The position numbers were made by a program, and so were the translations under genes. From Dechloromonas sp. (GTDB lineage: Bacteria; Pseudomonadota; Gammaproteobacteria; Burkholderiales; Rhodocyclaceae), in contig CP059264.1 of the NCBI GenBank assembly GCA_013693915.1, positions 3,841,968-3,848,776 of the forward strand: a stretch of DNA of 6,809 bases, given 5' to 3'. Of this stretch, positions 1 to 6,809 are shown one piece after another (the first letter of the stretch is position 1; every line of letters starts with the position of its first letter). The notes beneath the pieces are model-generated. The model saw only the letters and a program-made list of their open reading frames with translations. It made no database searches and was not told the DNA's origin.

Positions 1-4032
<4,032 letters not shown>

Positions 4033-4037
4033 GGTAA

Positions 4038-4041
4038 CTCC
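4038..4041 (-). promoter_or_regulatory. rpoB ribosome binding site
   Basis: GGAG lies 5 nt upstream of the ATG at 4030-4032 and selects this start. The resulting N-terminus aligns with E. coli [15 protein letters not shown]. Confidence 0.8.
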
Positions 4042-4077
4042 GTGAGGATAAGGTCAAACGTTAAACCTGTGGAAACA

Positions 4078-4138
4078 GGCAAACGCAAACGGCCTCTCCT
4101 CCCGGGACGGGAGGGAAAAGGCAGCGTTTGCGTTTGCC
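4078..4138 (-). promoter_or_regulatory. Long hairpin in the rplL-rpoB spacer, candidate RNase III processing site
   Basis: The arms 4078-4091 and 4125-4138 are perfectly complementary over 14 bp and each contains a tandem CAAACG-type repeat. Inside, 4092-4094 pairs with 4120-4122 and 4098-4104 pairs with 4108-4114 around a 3-nt loop, giving about 24 pairs in all. No T-run follows on the transcribed strand, so it does not look like an intrinsic terminator. In E. coli an RNase III cleavage site lies in the same spacer and separates the rplL and rpoB messages. The length and position make the same role here a reasonable inference. The structure itself is plain in the sequence. Confidence 0.7.
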
Positions 4139-4193
4139 GGCTGGCGTAGCTCAAGTTTGTCTTTTTGATTGATTCGACCTGCAACACAAGCAC

Positions 4194-4223
4194 AAAAGGG
4201 CTGACGGCTCCCGCCGCCAGCCC
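4194..4223 (-). terminator. Terminator-like hairpin just after rplL (attenuator before rpoB)
   Basis: Arms 4213-4223 and 4198-4208 form an 11-bp GC-rich stem with one G-U pair and a GGGA loop, followed on the transcribed strand by TTTT (4194-4197) and then GTGCTTGTG. It begins 16 nt after the rplL stop codon. This is the shape of a weak Rho-independent terminator. In E. coli an attenuator in this position lets only a fraction of transcripts enter rpoB, which sets the high ratio of r-protein to polymerase synthesis. The T-run is short, so partial read-through is likely, as expected if rpoB depends on it. Confidence 0.72.
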
Positions 4224-4239
4224 GCCCGCCAAGAGTCGA

Positions 4240-4617
4240 TTACTTGACCTCGACCTTGGCGCCGGCGTCTGCCAGTTGCTTCTGGAGGGCTTCTGCCTCG
4301 GCCTTGGAAATGCTTTCCTTGACCGCTTTCGGCGCGCTGTCGACCAGGTCCTTGGCTTCCTTGAGACCCAGGCCGGTAACGGCACGGACAACCTTGATGA
4401 CCTCAACCTTCTTGTCACCGGCCGCATTGAGCATCACGGTGAACTCGGTCTGCTCTTCAACCACCGGAGCAGCGGCAGCGCCAGCGCCAGCGCCGGCGCC
4501 GGCGAAGGATGCGGCGGAAACGCCGAACTTGTCTTCGAACGCCTTGACGAGGTCATTCAGTTCCATAACAGTCATGGAGCCAACGGCTTCCAGGATATCG
4601 TCTTTGCTAATTGCCAT
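4240..4617 (-). CDS. rplL: 50S ribosomal protein L7/L12
   Basis: This is the multi-copy stalk protein of the large subunit; its dimers sit on L10 and recruit IF2, EF-Tu and EF-G. It has 125 residues, close to the usual 120-125. Residues 1-33 ([20 protein letters not shown] onward) are the helical dimerisation domain, 37-51 a flexible Ala/Gly hinge ([14 protein letters not shown]), and 53-125 the factor-binding domain with [20 protein letters not shown] at 70-89. The ATG at 4617 has TAGGAG at 4627-4632, 9 nt upstream. It follows rplJ by 37 nt and is expected to be co-transcribed with it, with stronger translation to supply four to six copies per ribosome. A terminator-like hairpin follows its stop. 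Confidence 0.99.
   Translation of the reverse strand: MAISKDDILEAVGSMTVMELNDLVKAFEDKFGVSAASFAGAGAGAGAAAAPVVEEQTEFTVMLNAAGDKKVEVIKVVRAVTGLGLKEAKDLVDSAPKAVKESISKAEAEALQKQLADAGAKVEVK
4480..4503 (-). repeat. Hexanucleotide repeat in the rplL hinge
   Basis: There are four tandem 6-nt units, two GCCGGC and two GCTGGC as read on the coding strand, encoding Ala-Gly four times at residues 39-46 of L7/L12. The repeat is in frame and lies in the flexible hinge, where length changes are tolerated. Confidence 0.85.
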
Positions 4618-4654
4618 TTCAGAAAACTCCTAATTCAGTTCGTAAACGCGGGGA

Positions 4655-5152
4655 TCAAGCAGCGGCCTCTTCGCGCTGCTGGGCAAGTGCGGTCAGGCAC
4701 ACGGCAAAGCCGGATACCGGAGCCTGCATCACGCCCAACAGCCTGGCGAGCAACTCTTCGCGGCTCGGGATGGAGGCGAGCGCCTGCACACCGGCTTTGT
4801 CGAGCACATTCCCGGCATAGGAACCGGCCTTGAGCACGAGCTTGTCGTTAGTCTTGGCGAAGTCGTTGAGGACTTTCGCCGCTGCCACCGGGTCGGCCGA
4901 CACGCTGTAGATCAGCGGTCCGACCATGTGATCGGCCAAACTGGCAAACGGGGTACCAGCTACGGCGCGACGCACCAGAGTGTTCTTCATCACACGCAGA
5001 TATACGCCAGACTCACGCGCCTTCTTGCGCAGCACGGTGAGATGTCCCACCTCGATGCCACGGTATTCGGCAATCGCGATTGTCTGGGCGTTAGCCACTT
5101 GCTCTGCAACCTCTGCCACGACAGCTTTCTTGTCGTTCAGATTGAGACCCAC
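4655..5152 (-). CDS. rplJ: 50S ribosomal protein L10
   Basis: L10 anchors the L7/L12 dimers to the large subunit beside L11, and the L10-L12 complex represses its own message by binding the leader. The protein has 165 residues, the normal size. Residues 1-~130 form the rRNA-binding domain ([45 protein letters not shown]), and the C-terminal part ([20 protein letters not shown] to EEAAA) is the helix that docks L12. The start is GTG at 5150-5152: AAAGGAGG lies at 5161-5168, and the N-terminus matches the family there. An unusually structured 225-nt leader precedes it, and rplL follows after 37 nt. Confidence 0.98.
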   Translation of the reverse strand: MGLNLNDKKAVVAEVAEQVANAQTIAIAEYRGIEVGHLTVLRKKARESGVYLRVMKNTLVRRAVAGTPFASLADHMVGPLIYSVSADPVAAAKVLNDFAKTNDKLVLKAGSYAGNVLDKAGVQALASIPSREELLARLLGVMQAPVSGFAVCLTALAQQREEAAA

Positions 5153-5160
5153 AGGCCCTT

Positions 5161-5168
5161 CCTCCTTT
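5161..5168 (-). promoter_or_regulatory. Strong Shine-Dalgarno of rplJ, which fixes the GTG start
   Basis: AAAGGAGG, close to full complementarity with the 16S 3' end, sits 8 nt upstream of GTG (5150-5152). It is the best ribosome binding site in the window. It lies 12 nt downstream of a perfect hairpin, so it is probably single-stranded when rplJ is being translated. Confidence 0.9.
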
Positions 5169-5180
5169 CAAGTCATAACA

Positions 5181-5201
5181 CGACGGGAGAAATTCCCGTC
5201 G
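5181..5201 (-). promoter_or_regulatory. Perfect 8-bp hairpin just upstream of the rplJ ribosome binding site
   Basis: CGACGGGA (5194-5201) and TCCCGTCG (5181-5188) pair perfectly around the 5-nt loop ATTTC. It ends 12 nt before AAAGGAGG. No T-run follows, so it is not a simple terminator. It may keep the Shine-Dalgarno exposed or form the last element of the L10 leader. Confidence 0.75.
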
Positions 5202-5322
5202 CACCCACGGCGACCTGAACTAGAAGCCATGCCGCCCGTTTCCGGTCGGCAGAAAATCTTGTTCTGGGACACCGTCTGCGCAGGCTGCTTCGCGATTAAG
5301 ACCCTTGCGGGTCACCTGCGGT

Positions 5323-5370
5323 CTTTGACGATCCGCCGATACCGTCGAAACGGGAATCGGCGGCCCAAAG
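5323..5370 (-). promoter_or_regulatory. Hairpin with TTCG tetraloop after rplA
   Basis: Nested pairing: CTTTG (5366-5370) with CAAAG (5323-5327); CCGCCGAT (5356-5363) with ATCGGCGG (5333-5340); CCGT (5350-5353) with ACGG (5342-5345), closed by a TTCG loop. It starts 7 nt after the rplA stop. It lacks a T-run and is best read as the first helix of the rplJ leader or as a 3' end stabiliser of the rplKA message. Confidence 0.75.
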
Positions 5371-5377
5371 TTCCTAA

Positions 5378-6073
5378 TTAGCCAGCCAGAGTGGCCTGAT
5401 CGACGCGGACGCCGGGACCCATGGTGGCGGCAACCGCGATCCTGCGCAGGTATTGCCCCTTGGAGGTGGCCGGTTTGGCCTTGGTCAGCGCATCGATCAG
5501 CGCCTTCAGGTTGGACTCGAGACTGTCGACCGGGAACGAGGCACGGCCGATCGTTGCATGAACGATACCGCCCTTGTCCGTGCGGTACTGGACCTGGCCG
5601 GCCTTGGCGTTGGCAACGGCAGTCGTCACGTCCATCGTCACGGTGCCCACTTTCGGGTTCGGCATCAGGCCGCGCGGACCGAGTATCTGCCCGAGTTGGC
5701 CGACGACCTTCATCGCATCCGGGGTGGCGATGACGATATCGAAATTGAGGTTGCCCGCCTTGACCTCTGCGGCCAGGTCGTCAAAACCAACGACGTCCGC
5801 GCCGGCCGCCTTGGCGGCTTCGGCCTTTTCGCCCTGCGCAAAGACCGCGACGCGCACCGCCTTCCCGGTACCTGCGGGCAGCACGACTGAACCGCGGACC
5901 ACCTGATCGGACTTGCGCGGGTCGACACCGAGGTTGACCGCGACATCGATCGACTCGTCGAACTTCGCAGTCGCCGTTTCCTTGGCCAGCGCCAGCGCTT
6001 CCTTGACCGGGTAGAACTTCTGTCGGACGATCTTCCCTTCCAGGGTCTTCTGTTTCTTGCTGAGTTTGGCCAT
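5378..6073 (-). CDS. rplA: 50S ribosomal protein L1
   Basis: L1 forms the mobile L1 stalk that helps move deacylated tRNA out of the E site. In E. coli it also represses the rplK-rplA message. It has 231 residues, the normal size. Residues 1-~65 and ~160-231 make the RNA-binding domain I ([32 protein letters not shown]), and ~70-158 make domain II with [19 protein letters not shown] at 128-146, the L1 signature. The ATG at 6073 lies 2 nt after the rplK stop, and its GGAGGG (6083-6088) lies inside the end of rplK, so the two genes are very likely translationally coupled. Confidence 0.99.
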   Translation of the reverse strand: MAKLSKKQKTLEGKIVRQKFYPVKEALALAKETATAKFDESIDVAVNLGVDPRKSDQVVRGSVVLPAGTGKAVRVAVFAQGEKAEAAKAAGADVVGFDDLAAEVKAGNLNFDIVIATPDAMKVVGQLGQILGPRGLMPNPKVGTVTMDVTTAVANAKAGQVQYRTDKGGIVHATIGRASFPVDSLESNLKALIDALTKAKPATSKGQYLRRIAVAATMGPGVRVDQATLAG

Positions 6074-6075
6074 GG

Positions 6076-6507
6076 TCAGATTCCCTCCACCGTGATGCCC
6101 ATCGAACGGGCGGTACCGGCAATGGTACGAACGGCAGCATCCATGTCAGCCGCGGTCAGGTCGGGCATCTTGGTGGTAGCGATTTCTTCGGCTTGGGCAC
6201 GGGTGATGTTGCCAACCTTGTTGGTGTGCGGCTTGGCGGATCCGGACTTGATGCCGACTGCCTTCTTGATCAGGATGGTCGCCGGCGGCGTCTTCATCAC
6301 GAAGGTGAAGGACTTGTCGGCAAAGGCGGTTATCACCACCGGGATCGGCAAACCAGGTTCGAGACCCTGGGTCTGGGCGTTGAACGTCTTGCAGAATTCC
6401 ATGATGTTCAAGCCACGCTGGCCCAGCGCCGGACCGATCGGGGGCGACGGATTCGCCTTCCCGGCCGGCACCTGCAACTTGATGTAGCCAATGATTTTCT
6501 TGGCCAT
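6076..6507 (-). CDS. rplK: 50S ribosomal protein L11
   Basis: L11 binds 23S rRNA at the GTPase-associated centre beside L10-L12, takes part in factor-dependent GTP hydrolysis and is needed for RelA activation. Thiostrepton binds between it and the rRNA. It has 143 residues (E. coli 142). The N-terminal domain carries the proline-rich segment [20 protein letters not shown] (20-39), and the C-terminal rRNA-binding domain runs from about 72 to the end, with [12 protein letters not shown] at 131-142. The ATG at 6507 has AAGGAG at 6513-6518, 5 nt upstream. It is followed almost directly by rplA and preceded by a 114-nt leader after nusG. Confidence 0.99.
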   Translation of the reverse strand: MAKKIIGYIKLQVPAGKANPSPPIGPALGQRGLNIMEFCKTFNAQTQGLEPGLPIPVVITAFADKSFTFVMKTPPATILIKKAVGIKSGSAKPHTNKVGNITRAQAEEIATTKMPDLTAADMDAAVRTIAGTARSMGITVEGI

Positions 6508-6621
6508 GATTACTCCTTGAATGATGAGTACTGACGCGCCTTCGGCTTGCGCCTACCAACGCTCCTCTTGCCAGACTATTGCAGGGCAGCCGGCGAACCC
6601 TTGAAGCTTTTGTATCGCCGC
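6508..6621 (-). promoter_or_regulatory. nusG-rplK spacer, possible L1 feedback site
   Basis: This gap holds no gene. Near rplK a weak nested structure can be drawn: GGC (6551-6553) pairs with GCC (6544-6546) around a GCAA loop, with GCG and GAG triplets outside able to pair with CGC and CTC. In E. coli, L1 binds the rplK leader and shuts off rplKA, so a site here is expected. The structure is short and other pairings of the GGCGC copies compete with it. I saw no good sigma70 promoter and no terminator after nusG. Confidence 0.35.
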
Positions 6622-6809
6622 TCAGGCCTTCTCCACCTGCGAGAACTCGAGTTCGACCGGCGTTGCCCGCCCGAAGATCGTTACCGACACGCGCAGACGA
6701 TTCTTCTCATAGTTCAGATCCTCGACCGAGCCATGAAAATCGGTAAACGGTCCTTCCTTGACCCGAACCACCTCGCCGACCTCGAACAGCACCTTGGGAC
6801 GGGGCTTCT
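6622..6809 (-). CDS. nusG: Transcription termination/antitermination factor NusG (C-terminal part only)
   Basis: NusG rides on RNA polymerase, reduces pausing through its N-terminal domain, and contacts Rho or ribosomal protein S10 through its C-terminal KOW domain. Only the last 61 codons and the TGA are here. The sequence [20 protein letters not shown], then [20 protein letters not shown] and [15 protein letters not shown], is the complete KOW domain with its conserved GPF and F/G residues. The N-terminal NGN domain lies outside the window. Its place just before rplK is the standard secE-nusG-rplK order. Confidence 0.98.
   Translation of the reverse strand, partial: KPRPKVLFEVGEVVRVKEGPFTDFHGSVEDLNYEKNRLRVSVTIFGRATPVELEFSQVEKA

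Larger units (their letters stand above)
5153..5377 (-). promoter_or_regulatory. rplJ leader, probable L10(L12) autoregulatory RNA
   Basis: The 225-nt gap between rplA and rplJ has no gene but is densely structured. In transcript order: a closed hairpin (5323-5370); a branched region with CGCAGG (5315-5320) pairing CCTGCG (5279-5284) around a GACCC-GCAA-GGGTC hairpin (5300-5313); CAGAA/TTCTG (5250-5266); a GC stem with one mismatch (5231-5250); and a perfect 8-bp hairpin (5181-5201). The stretch AATCGCGAAGCAGCCTGCG resembles what I remember of the L10 leader family. In E. coli, L10-L12 binds such a leader and represses rplJL translation. The position and structure fit that role. No convincing promoter was seen in it. 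Confidence 0.75.

Noticed and set aside
4066..4079. Small hairpin CCTGT-TTCC-ACAGG upstream of rpoB
   Set aside because: Only 5 bp, and it shares bases with the arm of the much stronger 14-bp stem, so it is unlikely to form at the same time.
4054..4095. Possible promoter before rpoB (TTGCGT, 17 nt, TTTAAC)
   Set aside because: Only partial matches to the consensus, and the -35-like part lies inside the arm of the long hairpin, which explains the sequence better.
4165..4833. 222-codon plus-strand frame over rplL and part of rplJ
   Set aside because: Antisense to two certain ribosomal protein genes; low-complexity content comes from the L7/L12 hinge repeat.
6560..6621. Possible sigma70 promoter for rplK in the nusG-rplK spacer
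   Set aside because: The best boxes (TTCAAG and CAATAG) match the consensus poorly. A promoter may exist, but I cannot support one from sequence.

Overview
The window is a stretch of the core transcription/translation gene cluster of a proteobacterium. Every gene lies on the minus strand. In the direction of transcription (high to low coordinate) the order is nusG (3' end only), rplK (L11), rplA (L1), rplJ (L10), rplL (L7/L12), rpoB (RNA polymerase beta, 3' end missing). The high-GC coding sequence and the rifampicin-region sequence [20 protein letters not shown] fit a betaproteobacterium. A Rhodocyclales-like member is my guess, but I cannot fix the family from this window.

Layout: 6622-6809 is the C-terminal KOW domain of NusG. 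6508-6621 is a 114-nt leader before rplK. 6076-6507 is rplK, followed after 2 nt by rplA (5378-6073). 5153-5377 is a 225-nt structured leader in the position of the L10 autoregulatory leader. 4655-5152 is rplJ with a GTG start and a strong Shine-Dalgarno sequence, and 37 nt later comes rplL (4240-4617). 4033-4239 is a 207-nt spacer with a terminator-like hairpin and a very long second hairpin. 1-4032 is the first 1344 codons of rpoB.

The genes supply the ribosomal stalk and its base (L10, L7/L12, L11), the L1 stalk, the catalytic beta subunit of RNA polymerase and the elongation factor NusG. The spacers look set up to uncouple expression within one transcript. There is a possible L1 feedback site before rplK, a likely L10-L12 feedback leader before rplJ, and an attenuator plus a processing-type hairpin that would lower and separate rpoB expression relative to rplL.

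I see no mobile element, CRISPR array, tRNA, rRNA or accessory system, and no undescribed system. The most distinctive coding feature is a net insertion of about 71 residues in the RpoB lobe region relative to E. coli. The most distinctive non-coding features are the three structured spacers. The long plus-strand open frames are antisense shadows of the conserved genes.
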